Positions 51,396 through 60,627 are shown, counted from the stretch's first letter. The stretch is DNA of 64,000 nucleotides from Cohnella thailandensis (GCF_014212135.1 NZ_JACJVQ010000011.1:62001-126000); one strand, 5' to 3'. Made by a program: numbers and translations. Notes: generated by a model not told the origin, from the sequence alone.

Positions 51396-51424
51396 CAAAA
51401 AAAGAAGCCGGGAGATCCCGACTT
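51396..51424 (-). terminator. Terminator after the hemolysin III gene
   Basis: Stem AAGTCGGGA / TCCCGGCTT (one G-T pair), followed on the minus strand by a C and seven T residues. Confidence 0.85.
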
Positions 51425-51449
51425 CGCACGTCATAGCGCAGATCGCATT

Positions 51450-52088
51450 TTAGAGCAGATATAGGAGAATCGCGAAGAAATGGACGACCGAGCCGGCGAG
51501 AACGAAGAGATGCCAGACGGCGTGGTGGTAAGGGAAGGCGCGCCAGACGTAGAAGATCGTGCCGAGGGTGTACAGCACGCCTCCCGCGATAAGGAGGTTC
51601 AATCCGGTCGGGCTCATCGCGTTCTGCAGCGGGCCCCAGGCGAAGACGACCATCCAGCCCATCAGCACGTAGAAGAGCGTCGATAGGTACAGGAAGCGTT
51701 TGGTAAAGAAGGCTTTGAAAACGATGCCGGCGACGGCGATTCCCCAGACGATTCCGAAGAGAGTCCAGCCGAGCGGGCTTCTCAGGACGGTCAGCATGAT
51801 CGGGGTGTACGTCCCGGCTATGAACAAGTAAATGCAGGAATGGTCGAAGGTCTCGAATAAGTCCTTGACCTTGCCTTCCCGAAACGAATGAACGAGCGTG
51901 GAAGCGACATAGAGCATGAGCATCGTGACTCCGTATACGGTAAAGCTGGTCACGTGCCAAGCGGTGCCTTTGAGGCTGGCAAAAACGATAAGCAGCGTCA
52001 GTCCCGCGATGCTGAGAGCGGCTCCGAGTCCGTGGGTGACCGCGTTGGCGACCTCTTCCTTCCTGGAGTAAACATACGTGTTGGCCAT
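51450..52088 (-). CDS. Hemolysin III family membrane protein (PAQR-like)
   Basis: A 212-aa protein with seven transmembrane helices and the hemolysin III/PAQR signatures: EEVANAVTHGLGAALS, TLVHSF, ETFDHSCIYLFIAGTYTPI and the C-terminal HHAVWHLFVLAGSVVHFFAI, with conserved His/Asp residues for metal binding. Despite the name, most members are not proven toxins; a lipid-hydrolase or membrane-homeostasis role is assumed. The ATG at 52088 after AGAGGTACG is preferred to the frame start 42 bases upstream. Confidence 0.93.
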   Translation of the reverse strand: MANTYVYSRKEEVANAVTHGLGAALSIAGLTLLIVFASLKGTAWHVTSFTVYGVTMLMLYVASTLVHSFREGKVKDLFETFDHSCIYLFIAGTYTPIMLTVLRSPLGWTLFGIVWGIAVAGIVFKAFFTKRFLYLSTLFYVLMGWMVVFAWGPLQNAMSPTGLNLLIAGGVLYTLGTIFYVWRAFPYHHAVWHLFVLAGSVVHFFAILLYLL

Positions 52089-52211
52089 ATTGCGTACCTC
52101 TCCCCTCTGTTTGGGCTCCATGATAACCATTATACGCCCGAATGCGCCCAGAGGTCACTTGTCCATTCCATGACGAAACGGGGAACCCGGATAGGATCCC
52201 CCAAGATCTGC

Positions 52212-52409
52212 CTAGTTATCGCTCTCTTCGGCAGGGAGCGACGGATTCGGTTTAGGCCCCGGCAATCTTCCCGCGCGGCGCACGGCCTCCCGGAGCAAAT
52301 ATTCGATATGGCCGTTCACGCTGCGGAATTCGTCCGCCGCCCATCTCTCCAAGGCTTGGTGCAATTCGGCATCCAGCCGCAGCGGAAAAGCTTTTCTCTC
52401 CTTGGCCAT
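52212..52409 (-). CDS. Ribbon-helix-helix (Arc-like) protein
   Basis: A 65-aa protein with a ribbon-helix-helix fold pattern: beta strand KAFPLRLD, then helices [15 protein letters not shown] and [18 protein letters not shown], with a Pro-rich tail. Such dimers bind short palindromic operators. It follows the SPFH gene by 12 bases and is probably co-transcribed with it. The TGATAT-N7-ATATCA dyad before the SPFH gene is a plausible target. There is no toxin partner, so it is probably not an antitoxin. Confidence 0.82.
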   Translation of the reverse strand: MAKERKAFPLRLDAELHQALERWAADEFRSVNGHIEYLLREAVRRAGRLPGPKPNPSLPAEESDN

Positions 52410-52421
52410 GACATCTCACCT

Positions 52422-53294
52422 TCAACCGTACATCGTACCCGTATTGATTACCGGCGTGGCTGCTTTGTCGGAGACGATCGTGACGAGAAGATTGTTGATC
52501 ATGGTCGCGCGGCGCTCGGGATCCAGCTCGACCCCGTTATCCTCCAGCTGGCGAAGCGCGGAGTCGACGATGGAGACGGCGCCTTCCACGATGCGCTGCC
52601 GCGCCGAGATAATCGCCAGGGCTTGCTGGCGCTGCAGCATCGCGTTCGCGATCTCCGGAGCGTACGCCAGGTGGGTGAGCCTCGTCTCGAGAACCTCGAC
52701 CCCGGCTACGCTCAATCGCTTCTGCAGCTCCGAGGACATCTCCGCTCCCACCTCGTCGGCGTTGCCGCGAAGCGAAGGGCCGTGCTCGTCGTTGAACGTA
52801 TCGTATGCGTAATGCGCGGCGATATGGCGGATCGCGGTCTCGCTCTGGATCTCGACGAACTTCTCGTAGTTGTCGACGTCGAACATGGCCTTGGCCGTAT
52901 CGACGACGCGATACACGACGACGCAGCCGATCTCGATCGGATTGCCCTCCGCGTCGTTCACTTTAAGCGTCTGGGAGTTGAAGTTGCGCACCTTAAGCGA
53001 CAGCTTCGATTTATGGGTGAACGGGATAACCATCCACAGACCGCTATCCGACACGGTCCCTTTGTACCGTCCGAAAAACGTAATAACCTTCGCTTGGTTC
53101 GGCTGAACGATGGTTAACGCGGTAGACATGATGAAGAAGAGCACGAGCAGCACGATGCCGCCGGCAATGAGTAATGGAGACGGCTCGGTTTGCTTATCCA
53201 ATGCGATAAAGCAAGCAATTCCTCCGGCTAGGAACAGAAGCGACAGCAGCAAGGCAGCGAATCCGTTCATTTTCCAGGCGCTTTTCGTTGTCAT
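52422..53294 (-). CDS. SPFH/band-7 domain membrane protein
   Basis: A 290-aa protein with two N-terminal hydrophobic segments (about residues 10-30 and 40-60) and an SPFH domain (VQPNQAKVITFFGRYKGTVSDSGLWMVIPF, NFNSQTLKVNDAEGNPIEIGCVVVYRVVDTAKAMFDVDNYEKFVEIQSETAIRHIAAHY), followed by a helical region. SPFH proteins form membrane microdomain scaffolds. The ATG at 53294 follows GAGGTGG. First gene of a two-gene operon with the ribbon-helix-helix protein. Confidence 0.93.
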   Translation of the reverse strand: MTTKSAWKMNGFAALLLSLLFLAGGIACFIALDKQTEPSPLLIAGGIVLLVLFFIMSTALTIVQPNQAKVITFFGRYKGTVSDSGLWMVIPFTHKSKLSLKVRNFNSQTLKVNDAEGNPIEIGCVVVYRVVDTAKAMFDVDNYEKFVEIQSETAIRHIAAHYAYDTFNDEHGPSLRGNADEVGAEMSSELQKRLSVAGVEVLETRLTHLAYAPEIANAMLQRQQALAIISARQRIVEGAVSIVDSALRQLEDNGVELDPERRATMINNLLVTIVSDKAATPVINTGTMYG

Positions 53295-53313
53295 AGGCCA
53301 CCTCATATCTATT

Positions 53314-53332
53314 TGATATTAATATGATATCA
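53314..53332. promoter_or_regulatory. Dyad in the promoter region of the SPFH operon
   Basis: TGATAT-N7-ATATCA, a perfect 6-bp inverted repeat with an AT-rich centre, 20 bases before the SPFH start codon. Likely operator; the ribbon-helix-helix protein of the same operon is the obvious candidate binder (inference). Confidence 0.5.
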
Positions 53333-53472
53333 CTTTTGGAATTTGCTTACAACCCCTTTTCTTTTTCGCGCAAATACGCTATGAATGGGACAGATGTCCT
53401 TTTCCGCATGCGGGGTTATCCCTACAATGAAGCGCAAAGAAGCGGCAGAAGGAGAACGAAGGGGCGGACTCC

Positions 53473-54165
53473 GTGAGAAAAATATCCGACAGGACGAGCA
53501 TCGAACATTGGGTGGAAAAACACGGCTTGCGAGGCATATGCGGCGAAGCTCTTATCGGGGCCATGAGCTTATGCGCCTATGAGAAAGGGGAACGGATCTG
53601 CTCGGCCGGCAGCGAGATCGACCAGTTGTACCTTCTTGTGGACGGGAAGCTGAAGGTGTTCTCCATTCTGCCCAACGGCAAAACCATTCTGCTGCGCTTC
53701 AATGAGCCTCTCGCGCTTATCGGGGATGCGGAATGGGCTACCGGACAACCCCCTCGCTGCTCGGTGGAGTGCGTGGAGGACAGCCTGCTTCTCTCCGTTG
53801 CCTTTGCCCGGCTGGATGCAAGCAACGACGTCCCCTGGCTCCGCTTCGTCATGAAACACATCGCCAATAAGCTCGACACCAACTCCAACGCGATCGGGCT
53901 CAACGTCCTCTACCCCGTCGAGAACCGGATCGCCAGCTACCTGCTATCGGTAACTACGGGCGAGAATCCGGGGGTGAACGTTCGCGAGATCCAGACGTCG
54001 AAGCTTCAGGAGATCGCCGAGCTGATCGGCACGAGCTACCGGCATCTGAACCGGATTCTCGCCAAGTTCGCGGAGGACGGCATCGTCGAGAGAAGAAGCG
54101 GGGGATTGACCGTCCTAGACCTCGGCAAGCTTAGGAAGCTTGCGGAAGGCATGCTGTATAATTGA
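53473..54165 (+). CDS. Crp/Fnr-family regulator
   Basis: A 230-aa regulator with an N-terminal cyclic-nucleotide-binding-like beta barrel (about residues 28-120; LYLLVDGKLKVFSILPNGKTILLRFNEPLALIGD) and a C-terminal winged helix (about 150-220; TSKLQEIAELIGTSYRHLNRILAKFAEDGIVER). No Fnr-type Cys cluster is present. It resembles the YeiL-like branch. GTG start. Transcribed divergently from the SPFH operon and convergent with the ABC importer operon; its target is not evident. Confidence 0.9.
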   Translation: MRKISDRTSIEHWVEKHGLRGICGEALIGAMSLCAYEKGERICSAGSEIDQLYLLVDGKLKVFSILPNGKTILLRFNEPLALIGDAEWATGQPPRCSVECVEDSLLLSVAFARLDASNDVPWLRFVMKHIANKLDTNSNAIGLNVLYPVENRIASYLLSVTTGENPGVNVREIQTSKLQEIAELIGTSYRHLNRILAKFAEDGIVERRSGGLTVLDLGKLRKLAEGMLYN

Positions 54166-54167
54166 AC

Positions 54168-54214
54168 ATAAAAGTCCCCGACGCCCGCGCCGACCGGCGA
54201 GGCATCGAGGACTA
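54168..54214. terminator. Terminator between the Crp/Fnr gene and the ABC importer
   Basis: Long imperfect stem with arms AGTCCcCGAcGCC and GGCaTCGaGGACT. On the minus strand it is followed by TTTTAT, so it mainly ends the importer operon. Confidence 0.7.
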
Positions 54215-54242
54215 TTGCCGAGACTTTTGATCCGATAGGATG

Positions 54243-55142
54243 CTATCCCTCGTAATGATACTTCTTCATCAGCAGATTGCCGATCCAATTGACCACTCCG
54301 TAGGCCACTACCGACATGAGGGCAAGCATGCAGACGCTGACCATGACCAGATTCATCTGGAACACCTGTCCCCCATAAATGATGAGGTAGCCGAGACCGG
54401 CCTTGGAGGAGAGAAATTCCCCCATGATAACGCCGACCAGCGTCAAGCCCACGTTAACCTTAAGCGTCGCGATAAAATTCGGGACGCTGGCGGGAAGCAT
54501 GACCATCTTCAGCATCTGAAGCCGAGTGGCGCCGAACGATTCCATCAGCTTCAGCTTCGTCTTCGCCAGCTCCTTGAAGCCGCTCTCGATCATCATGATG
54601 GTGACGATGATGGAGATCGCGATCGCCATCCCGTAGATGGAGTACCGATCGCCGAGCCAAATATAGAAAATCGGGCCCAGCGCTACCTTCGGCAACGCGT
54701 TGAGAACGACGATGTAGGGCTCCAGGATTTTGGAGGCGTAGGTGGACCACCAGAACAGGATGGCGATGAGAGTTCCCGCCGCCATCGACAGGGCGATGCC
54801 GACGAGCATCTCCAGTCCGGTCGTCCACGTATGTTTCAGCAGGTCGCCCTCCACCGTCAGCTCGCGGAAGGAGCTGAAAATCTGGGACGGCTTGCTGGTC
54901 AGCATCGAGTCCACCCAGCGTAGACGAGCCGCTATCTCCCACAGGGCCAGCAGCCCTGCCAGCAGCAGCAGCCGGGACAATTGGATGAAGAGAGTCCTTC
55001 TCCTCTGCCGCTTCAGATACCGGCGATAAGCCGGCGATTTGGGAGCCTCGTTCGACTGCGGCCGTGCGGACGGAGCCTCCGGAAGCCCGGAGATCGCCGC
55101 CGGCTCCTTCGTTTCGTCAACCGGCGGAAGCGACATGGGCAT
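54243..55142 (-). CDS. ABC permease of the nitrate/sulfonate/taurine type
   Basis: A 299-aa inner-membrane permease with about six helices and the coupling-loop motif (ESGFKELAKTKLKLMESFGATRLQMLKMVMLPASVPNF). Operon order is lipoprotein, ATPase, permease, as in ssu/tau/thi-type importers. Overlaps the ATPase 3' end. The ATG at 55142 has AAGGAG at 4-base spacing; ATG at 55136 is also possible. Confidence 0.92.
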   Translation of the reverse strand: MPMSLPPVDETKEPAAISGLPEAPSARPQSNEAPKSPAYRRYLKRQRRRTLFIQLSRLLLLAGLLALWEIAARLRWVDSMLTSKPSQIFSSFRELTVEGDLLKHTWTTGLEMLVGIALSMAAGTLIAILFWWSTYASKILEPYIVVLNALPKVALGPIFYIWLGDRYSIYGMAIAISIIVTIMMIESGFKELAKTKLKLMESFGATRLQMLKMVMLPASVPNFIATLKVNVGLTLVGVIMGEFLSSKAGLGYLIIYGGQVFQMNLVMVSVCMLALMSVVAYGVVNWIGNLLMKKYHYEG

Positions 55143-55908
55143 CCAGCTCCTTCCATATGCCATTGAAGTATTCCTGGAAGCGGCCCGCTTCCCTCTTCCG
55201 CCAGGGCGTCAGATCCGGGCCTTCGTCGAAGACGATGTCGTAAGAGGCGGAGAAGGTGCTCGGCCGCTTGGACATGACGAGCACTCGGTCCGCCATCGTG
55301 ATCGCTTCCGGGATGTCGTGGGTGACGAGGATCGCCGTCTTGCCCTGCTCCTTAATGATATGATGGACGTCATCCGCCAGCGTAAGCCGGGTCTGGAAAT
55401 CGAGAGCGGAGAAAGGTTCATCCAGAAGCAGAATGTCCGGCTCCGCCACGAGGGTTCGCACGAGAGCCACCCGCTGCCTCATTCCTCCGGACAGCTGGGA
55501 AGGGCTGTGATGCGCGAATCCCCCAAGCCCGTACCTCTCCAGAAGATAGAGCGCCTTCTCCTTCGCTTTCTTCTTGTCGATGCGCCGAACCTCCGCGCCG
55601 ACGAGCAGGTTGCTGAGCACGTCCCTCCACTCGAAGAGATGATCGTGCTGCAGCATGTAGCCGACCCTCGGGGACACTCCGTTCACCCGCTCGCCCATGA
55701 GAAGCACCTCGCCCCGGGTCGGCTTCAGCATTCCCGAGACGAGGGAGAGCAGCGTGCTCTTGCCGCAGCCGCTCGGCCCCACGATGCTGATGAACTCCCC
55801 CGCCTTCACCTCGAGCCGGATGTCCCGCAGAGCTTCCGTTTCGTGCTTCGGCGAAAAATAGCTGAGACCTACATCCCTCATTTCGATCTGCGGCACACCC
55901 ATGCTCAT
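55117..55908 (-). CDS. ABC ATPase of the nitrate/sulfonate/taurine type
   Basis: A 263-aa ATPase with Walker A GPSGCGKST (near residue 44), Q-loop LQHDHLFEW, signature LSGGMRQR, Walker B ILLLDEPF and switch His in VTHD. Energises the permease encoded next and takes its cargo from the lipoprotein encoded just upstream. Typical SsuB/TauB/ThiZ class; exact substrate not fixed by sequence. Confidence 0.95.
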   Translation of the reverse strand: MSMGVPQIEMRDVGLSYFSPKHETEALRDIRLEVKAGEFISIVGPSGCGKSTLLSLVSGMLKPTRGEVLLMGERVNGVSPRVGYMLQHDHLFEWRDVLSNLLVGAEVRRIDKKKAKEKALYLLERYGLGGFAHHSPSQLSGGMRQRVALVRTLVAEPDILLLDEPFSALDFQTRLTLADDVHHIIKEQGKTAILVTHDIPEAITMADRVLVMSKRPSTFSASYDIVFDEGPDLTPWRKREAGRFQEYFNGIWKELDAHVASAG

Positions 55909-55915
55909 TCCACCT

Positions 55916-57028
55916 TTATGAATTGATTTTCTGAACGAAGCTCATATCGACGACCGCGGACATATCCGCCAGCTTCTCTTCCGGCTTCAGCACCCCGTTC
56001 TCGATCAGCACGCCCTGCAGCGTCTCGAACAGCTCCGGCGTCATCTCCGGCTTCGCGGGCCAAGTCTGCTGATCCTTGTAGCGCTTGATGGAGGAGACGA
56101 TAATGTCGTCGGACGTCCCCTCGAAGAACGGCTTCAGCGCCTCCGCGATCTCGGCGTCGCTAGCCGTCTCCAACCACGCCGTGGCTTTCGCGACGGCGTT
56201 CACGACCTTCTGGATAATCTCCGGATGGTTCGCGATATAATCCGAGGTCGCCACGTACGACGTCTCCGGGAACTCTCCGTACGCTTCCCCGAGGGAGGCG
56301 GCGTAATAAGCCTTGCCTTCCTTGATGAGCGTCGAGGCGACCGGCTCGAACAGCTGGATATAGTCCCCTTGGCCGCTCGCGAACGCTCCGGCCATCGCGG
56401 TCGAAGCGATGTTCGTCACGACGTCGGCTCCTTCGATCTTCTCCTTAAGCAGGGTCGAATTCAGAACCATCTGCGGCGCGCTGCCCGGTCTCCAGCCGAT
56501 GACCTTCTTGCCGGACAGCCCGCTCCAGTCGAAGGAATCCAGCTTGTCGCGGGACAGCAGGAAGGAGCCGTCCTTCATCGTCAACTGATAGAAGAGCTTC
56601 AGCGTCTTCTCGCCCTTCTGGTTATAGATGTAGATGGTCGTCTCCGGACCGACGAGCGAGATGTCCGCCGTTCCGGCGATGAGCGCCGCCGCTCCCTTAT
56701 CGGAGCCCTGCGCGGTGTTCATGTCGATCTCCAGCCCTTCCTCCGCGAAGAAGCCCTTCGACATCGCGATGTAATGCGGAGCGTAGAAAATCGACCGGAT
56801 CACTTCGGAGAACTTCACCTTCACAAGCTCCTTCGGCGTCTCGGACGGAGACTCCGACGGCGACGGCGATTCCGACGCCGGGGACTCCGAGGCGGACGGG
56901 GACGGCGAACCCGGCGGCGACGAGCTCTCCGGCGCGTTATCGTTGTTCCCCCCGCAGCCTGCGACGATCAGCGCCAGCACGATGGACAGCAGCAAACCCG
57001 CGACCCTTCCCTTGCGAAACCAACTCAT
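55916..57028 (-). CDS. SsuA/NMT1-type substrate-binding lipoprotein
   Basis: A 370-aa lipoprotein: lipobox LIVAGC near residues 20-25, a Ser/Pro/Glu-rich linker (about 30-66), then an NMT1/SsuA-like binding domain (VIRSIFYAPHYIAMSKGFFAEEGLEIDMNTAQGSDKGAAALIAGTADISLVG). It could bind sulfonates, taurine or pyrimidine precursors. No TPP riboswitch was found upstream, which weakens a thiamin-precursor role. First gene of the importer operon; the 182-bp gap before it shows no clear promoter. Confidence 0.93.
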   Translation of the reverse strand: MSWFRKGRVAGLLLSIVLALIVAGCGGNNDNAPESSSPPGSPSPSASESPASESPSPSESPSETPKELVKVKFSEVIRSIFYAPHYIAMSKGFFAEEGLEIDMNTAQGSDKGAAALIAGTADISLVGPETTIYIYNQKGEKTLKLFYQLTMKDGSFLLSRDKLDSFDWSGLSGKKVIGWRPGSAPQMVLNSTLLKEKIEGADVVTNIASTAMAGAFASGQGDYIQLFEPVASTLIKEGKAYYAASLGEAYGEFPETSYVATSDYIANHPEIIQKVVNAVAKATAWLETASDAEIAEALKPFFEGTSDDIIVSSIKRYKDQQTWPAKPEMTPELFETLQGVLIENGVLKPEEKLADMSAVVDMSFVQKINS

Positions 57029-57210
57029 GACATCTCTCCCTCTCCATTGATTACTATATGTTTATGCAAATAGCCCAGGACGGTCCATCGATCCGATATC
57101 GTTCTCCCATTCCTCTGCCGCACTCCGGCACGCGCGCGGTTTTGACTTGATCGGGCCGGAATGGGTAAGCTTAGTAAATCATCCATTGGAAAAGGCAGGG
57201 CCGGAAGCTT

Positions 57211-58464
57211 ATGAATCTATTGCGAAACTACGGGCTTATTGCGCTAATCATCTCTCTCTTGATCGCGATCGGAATCGGCATCCTGATCTATCAGCAGCGA
57301 AGCGCGAGAACGGAAGCTCCCGCCGCTTGGACTCCTCTCTCGCTCGTCACGACGTTCAAATCGGATCCGCATACGAGCCGGGCTTTTGCCTGGAGAACGG
57401 AAACCCCGGACGCGGGAACCGTGCTTCAGGTCGTACCGGCCGAGGCCGGCGGCTCCCCGTCCTTCGAAGGAGCGGACATGTTGGAATTCGCCGGCTCGAC
57501 AAGTCCGGTCGACACCGGAGATACCGGGGTCCAAGGCGCGCACAAGGCGGAAGCGACGGGGCTCGCCGCGGGAACCCGTTACGCGTACCGGGTCGGCGAC
57601 GGAGACCGGGAGCACTGGAGCGACGTCTTCTACTTCGCCACGGAAAAGGAAGAAACGGCCGACTTCACTTTTCTCAACGTGACGGATTCCCAAGGACTCG
57701 CCTACGCCGACTTCCGGCTATGGGGCCGGACGCTCGACAAGGCGTTCGAGACGTTCCCGGACGCCTCCTTCCTCGTGCATAACGGCGACCTGACCGAGGA
57801 TCCGGAGAACGAATCCGGCTGGGAGGCTTTCTTCGGCGAAGCCCGCAAGTGGGTCGCCGCTTACCCGCTGATGCCCGTCACGGGCAACCACGACGAAGTG
57901 GACAAGAAAGCGGAGCGCTTCGTCTCCCACTTCAACGTCCCGAACAACGGTTCCCCAAGCTCTATCGAGGGAACCACCTATGCGTTCGATTACGGCCTCG
58001 CCCGTTTCGTCGTGCTCAATACCGAATCGAAGCTGAAGGACCAGGCGGCGTGGCTCGAGAAGGAGCTGGCGTCGACGAAGCAAAAGTGGATCATCGTCGC
58101 GCTACACCGCGGACCTTACGCAGGCAACCAGGACGAATCGGTTCTCGAGCGGTGGGTCCCGCTTTTCGACGAATACGGGGTCGATCTCGTGCTGCAGGGC
58201 CATAACCACGAATACTCCCGCTCTTACCCGATCAAGGACGGCAAGGTCGTTTCGCCCGGAGAAGGGACGGTTTACGTCGTGACGAACGCGTCCGGCGCGA
58301 AGTTCAACGAGAAGAAAAAAGACCAGTTCTACCACCAGGTCCACTTCCAGAACGACAAGCAGACGTTCGCGGGCATCCGGGTGAACGAGCGGACGCTGAC
58401 TTATCAGGCCTATGACGTCGACGGCATGCTCCTGGACGAATTTACGCTGGAGGCGAGACGATGA
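57211..58464 (+). CDS. Membrane-anchored metallophosphoesterase (purple acid phosphatase-like)
   Basis: A 417-aa protein with an N-terminal membrane anchor (about residues 7-28), a fibronectin-like purple-acid-phosphatase N-domain (about 40-145) and a calcineurin-type catalytic domain. Its metal-binding motifs are NGDLTEDPEN, GNHDEVDKK, ALHRGPYAG and GHNHEYSRSYP. It is likely to hydrolyse phosphoesters outside the membrane. Its stop overlaps the next start (ATGA), coupling it to the hydrolase gene. Confidence 0.93.
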   Translation: MNLLRNYGLIALIISLLIAIGIGILIYQQRSARTEAPAAWTPLSLVTTFKSDPHTSRAFAWRTETPDAGTVLQVVPAEAGGSPSFEGADMLEFAGSTSPVDTGDTGVQGAHKAEATGLAAGTRYAYRVGDGDREHWSDVFYFATEKEETADFTFLNVTDSQGLAYADFRLWGRTLDKAFETFPDASFLVHNGDLTEDPENESGWEAFFGEARKWVAAYPLMPVTGNHDEVDKKAERFVSHFNVPNNGSPSSIEGTTYAFDYGLARFVVLNTESKLKDQAAWLEKELASTKQKWIIVALHRGPYAGNQDESVLERWVPLFDEYGVDLVLQGHNHEYSRSYPIKDGKVVSPGEGTVYVVTNASGAKFNEKKKDQFYHQVHFQNDKQTFAGIRVNERTLTYQAYDVDGMLLDEFTLEARR

Positions 58465-59069
58465 GCGGTACGCGGCGGGAGAGATCCCTGGTCATTACCT
58501 TGCACGAGATTTATGGCGTCAACGATCATATCGCGGCTTTTAACGAGACGCTCGAGAAGGAAGGCTTCGACACGCTTATTCCGAACTTGCTGGGACGCGA
58601 AAGCTTTGCTTACGGGCAGGCCGAAGAGGCTTATGCTTATTTCATGCGGGAGATCGGGTTCGACGGAGCTCTTGAGGCGATTAGGCCGATTATTGCGGAA
58701 AATAAAGCGAAGGATCGCCGGGTCTACGTTGCCGGGTTCAGCATCGGGGCGACATTGGCGTGGAGATGCAGCGAATTCGAGGTCGACGGGGTGTTGGGTT
58801 ATTACGGGTCTCGCATTCGGAGCTATCCGGAGATCGAGCCGTCATGTCCGGCTTTGCTCTTCTTCGCGTCCAAGGAGAGCTTCGACGTAGCGGAGCTGGC
58901 AGGACGATTGAAAAAGAAACGGAACGCGGCCGTCGAGATCTTGAACGCCGAGCACGGGTTCATGAATCCGTTCTGTCCGGCTTTCGATTCGTCCGCTCAC
59001 CGTTACTGCATGGAACAAAGCTTGGAATTCCTGAAGCGGTTGGACGGCTTAAGGGAAGAGGCGCCTTAA
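58461..59069 (+). CDS. Dienelactone-hydrolase-like alpha/beta hydrolase
   Basis: A 202-aa alpha/beta hydrolase of the dienelactone hydrolase family: EIYGVNDHIAAFNETLEKEGFDTLIPNLLGRE, nucleophile elbow GFSIGA (Ser instead of the Cys of classic dienelactone hydrolase), ALLFFASKE, and the His in NAEHGF. Substrate unknown. It is co-translated with the metallophosphoesterase. Confidence 0.9.
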   Translation: MSGTRRERSLVITLHEIYGVNDHIAAFNETLEKEGFDTLIPNLLGRESFAYGQAEEAYAYFMREIGFDGALEAIRPIIAENKAKDRRVYVAGFSIGATLAWRCSEFEVDGVLGYYGSRIRSYPEIEPSCPALLFFASKESFDVAELAGRLKKKRNAAVEILNAEHGFMNPFCPAFDSSAHRYCMEQSLEFLKRLDGLREEAP

Positions 59070-59108
59070 CGGCGCCGCCTCGTTCTACCATCTATACAGA
59101 TTCAACCT

Positions 59109-59293
59109 GTAACGGAACTGAGAGACGCTATCTCGGTTAACGAACCTTAAATAGAATTGTAACGGAAATGAGAGACGCTAATAAGAGGATAACGGCGGAA
59201 AAGAGAAGGATTGGACTAAAATAAGGTCTCCGACTTCCGTTAGAACGGAGAATGGCCCTTTTTAGCTCAAATAGCGGCTCTCAGTTCCGTTAG
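59109..59293. repeat. F3 intergenic repeat family, four copies in two orientations
   Basis: Two direct copies of AACGGAACTGAGAGACGCTA (59111-59130; variant with AAATG at 59161-59180) are followed by two inverted copies: 59225-59243, diverged, and 59272-59293, which reads TAACGGAACTGAGAGCCGCTA on the minus strand. A more degenerate AACGGCGGAAAAGAGA lies at 59190. The set can fold into a large stem. It fills most of the 291-bp gap between the hydrolase gene and queF. It is not related to F1 or F2. Confidence 0.85.
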
Positions 59294-59301
59294 AGCCCCT
59301 A

Positions 59302-59324
59302 AGCCGATGGCGTCGGCTCTTTTT
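59302..59324 (+). terminator. Terminator after the hydrolase gene
   Basis: Stem AGCCGA / TCGGCT with a 5-base loop, followed by CTCTTTTT on the plus strand. Confidence 0.7.
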
Positions 59325-59360
59325 GCTCACGTTTGAGACGCCAGCCGGAAGTTCGCCAGC

Positions 59361-59876
59361 CTACCGGTTGTCGACCTTCTCCGGGTACAGGTCGTGGTTC
59401 AGCAGGCGGTGCTCCGCCATCCTCTCGTATTTCGTGCCCGGCTGCCCCCAGTTGCAGTAAGGGTCGATGGAGATGCCCCCGCGCGGCGTGAACTTGCCCC
59501 ACACCTCGATGTAGCGCGGCTGCATGAGGGCGATCAGGTCGTTCATGATGATATTCATGCAGTCCTCGTGAAAATCCCCGTGGTTGCGGAAGCTGAACAA
59601 GTACAGCTTAAGCGACTTGCTCTCTACCATCCGAACGTCCGGAATGTAAGAAATATAGATCGTCGCGAAGTCCGGCTGCCCGGTCATCGGGCACAGGCTC
59701 GTGAATTCCGGACAGTTGAACTTCACGAAGTAGTCCCTTCCCGGATGCTTGTTCTCGAACGTCTCCAGAATGTCGGGCGCGTATTGGAACCGGTACTCCG
59801 TCCCCTGGTTGCCGAGAAGCGTCACGCCGCTCAGCTCCTCTTGGTTTCTTCCCGCGCGGTTGTCTTTCATGTTCAT
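59361..59876 (-). CDS. queF: NADPH-dependent 7-cyano-7-deazaguanine reductase
   Basis: A 171-aa YkvM-type QueF, reducing preQ0 to preQ1 in queuosine synthesis. Diagnostic: catalytic Cys in [23 protein letters not shown], the QueF motif [24 protein letters not shown], and the C-terminal [13 protein letters not shown]. The start ATG (59876) follows GGAGAGG. Last gene of the queC-queD-queE-queF operon. Confidence 0.97.
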   Translation of the reverse strand: MNMKDNRAGRNQEELSGVTLLGNQGTEYRFQYAPDILETFENKHPGRDYFVKFNCPEFTSLCPMTGQPDFATIYISYIPDVRMVESKSLKLYLFSFRNHGDFHEDCMNIIMNDLIALMQPRYIEVWGKFTPRGGISIDPYCNWGQPGTKYERMAEHRLLNHDLYPEKVDNR

Positions 59877-59898
59877 CCATCCTCTCCGGTCTCTAGGG

Positions 59899-60627
59899 TT
59901 AAACCCCTTTTTTGTTGCCCCATACCCAGGTATGGAGCTGCGGCAGCACGTGCACCCGATTCAGGTCGGCGCGCTTCATGACCTTGTCGATCAGCCATTC
60001 GTATCTCTCGAGCAAGTAGGGCAGCAGCCGCGCCGAATCCGTCTCGCCCAAGTTCCCGTTGCCGGCCTGCGCGTAGAAGGCGACGCCCGGATATCGGGCG
60101 TGGACGCGCGCCGCGTATTCGAGATCGAGATCGTCGAACGCGACAACCTTGAGGCTGAAGCGGCGATCGGCTTCCTTCAACCGGCCGACGATCCCATCGA
60201 GCGCCTCCCAATCGGTCTCCATTCCCGAGCTCGGCGGCTTCGGCGACAGCGTCAGCTCGTCGATCCTCTCGAACCACGGCTGCCAGCGGCTGCCCTGGGT
60301 TTCCAGGGCGACCTCCACGCCTTCCGCGTGCAGCCGGTCGATCAGCTCTCCGAGCTGAGGCAGCAGCGCCGGGTTGCCCCCGGATAGCGTCACGTGGGCG
60401 AAGGAATCACCTCCGATCGCCTTCAGCTCCTTCACGATGTCGCTAGCGGCGAGCAGCCGAACGTCGTCCTTCGCGCTGCCGTCCCAGGTGAAGGCCGAAT
60501 CGCACCAGGAGCAGCGGTAGTCGCAGCCGGCCGTCCTTACGAACATCGTTTTGCGGCCGATGACCATTCCCTCTCCTTGAACGGTAGGGCCGAAAATCTC
60601 GAGAACCGGAATCGCTCTCTCAGCCAC
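59899..60627 (-). CDS. queE: 7-carboxy-7-deazaguanine synthase (radical SAM)
   Basis: A 242-aa radical SAM enzyme making 7-carboxy-7-deazaguanine from carboxytetrahydropterin. The cluster motif is CDYRCSWC (Cx3Cx2C) near residue 34, preceded by the QueE-specific [19 protein letters not shown] start overlaps the end of queD by 8 bases, with GGGAGG upstream. Acts between QueD and QueC. Confidence 0.96.
   Translation of the reverse strand: MAERAIPVLEIFGPTVQGEGMVIGRKTMFVRTAGCDYRCSWCDSAFTWDGSAKDDVRLLAASDIVKELKAIGGDSFAHVTLSGGNPALLPQLGELIDRLHAEGVEVALETQGSRWQPWFERIDELTLSPKPPSSGMETDWEALDGIVGRLKEADRRFSLKVVAFDDLDLEYAARVHARYPGVAFYAQAGNGNLGETDSARLLPYLLERYEWLIDKVMKRADLNRVHVLPQLHTWVWGNKKGV

Noticed and set aside
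52212..52409. Antitoxin of a toxin-antitoxin pair
   Set aside because: No toxin-like gene is adjacent; its partner is an SPFH membrane protein.
57029..57210. TPP riboswitch before the NMT1-type lipoprotein gene
   Set aside because: No CTGAGA or ACCTG-type conserved elements are present in the leader.
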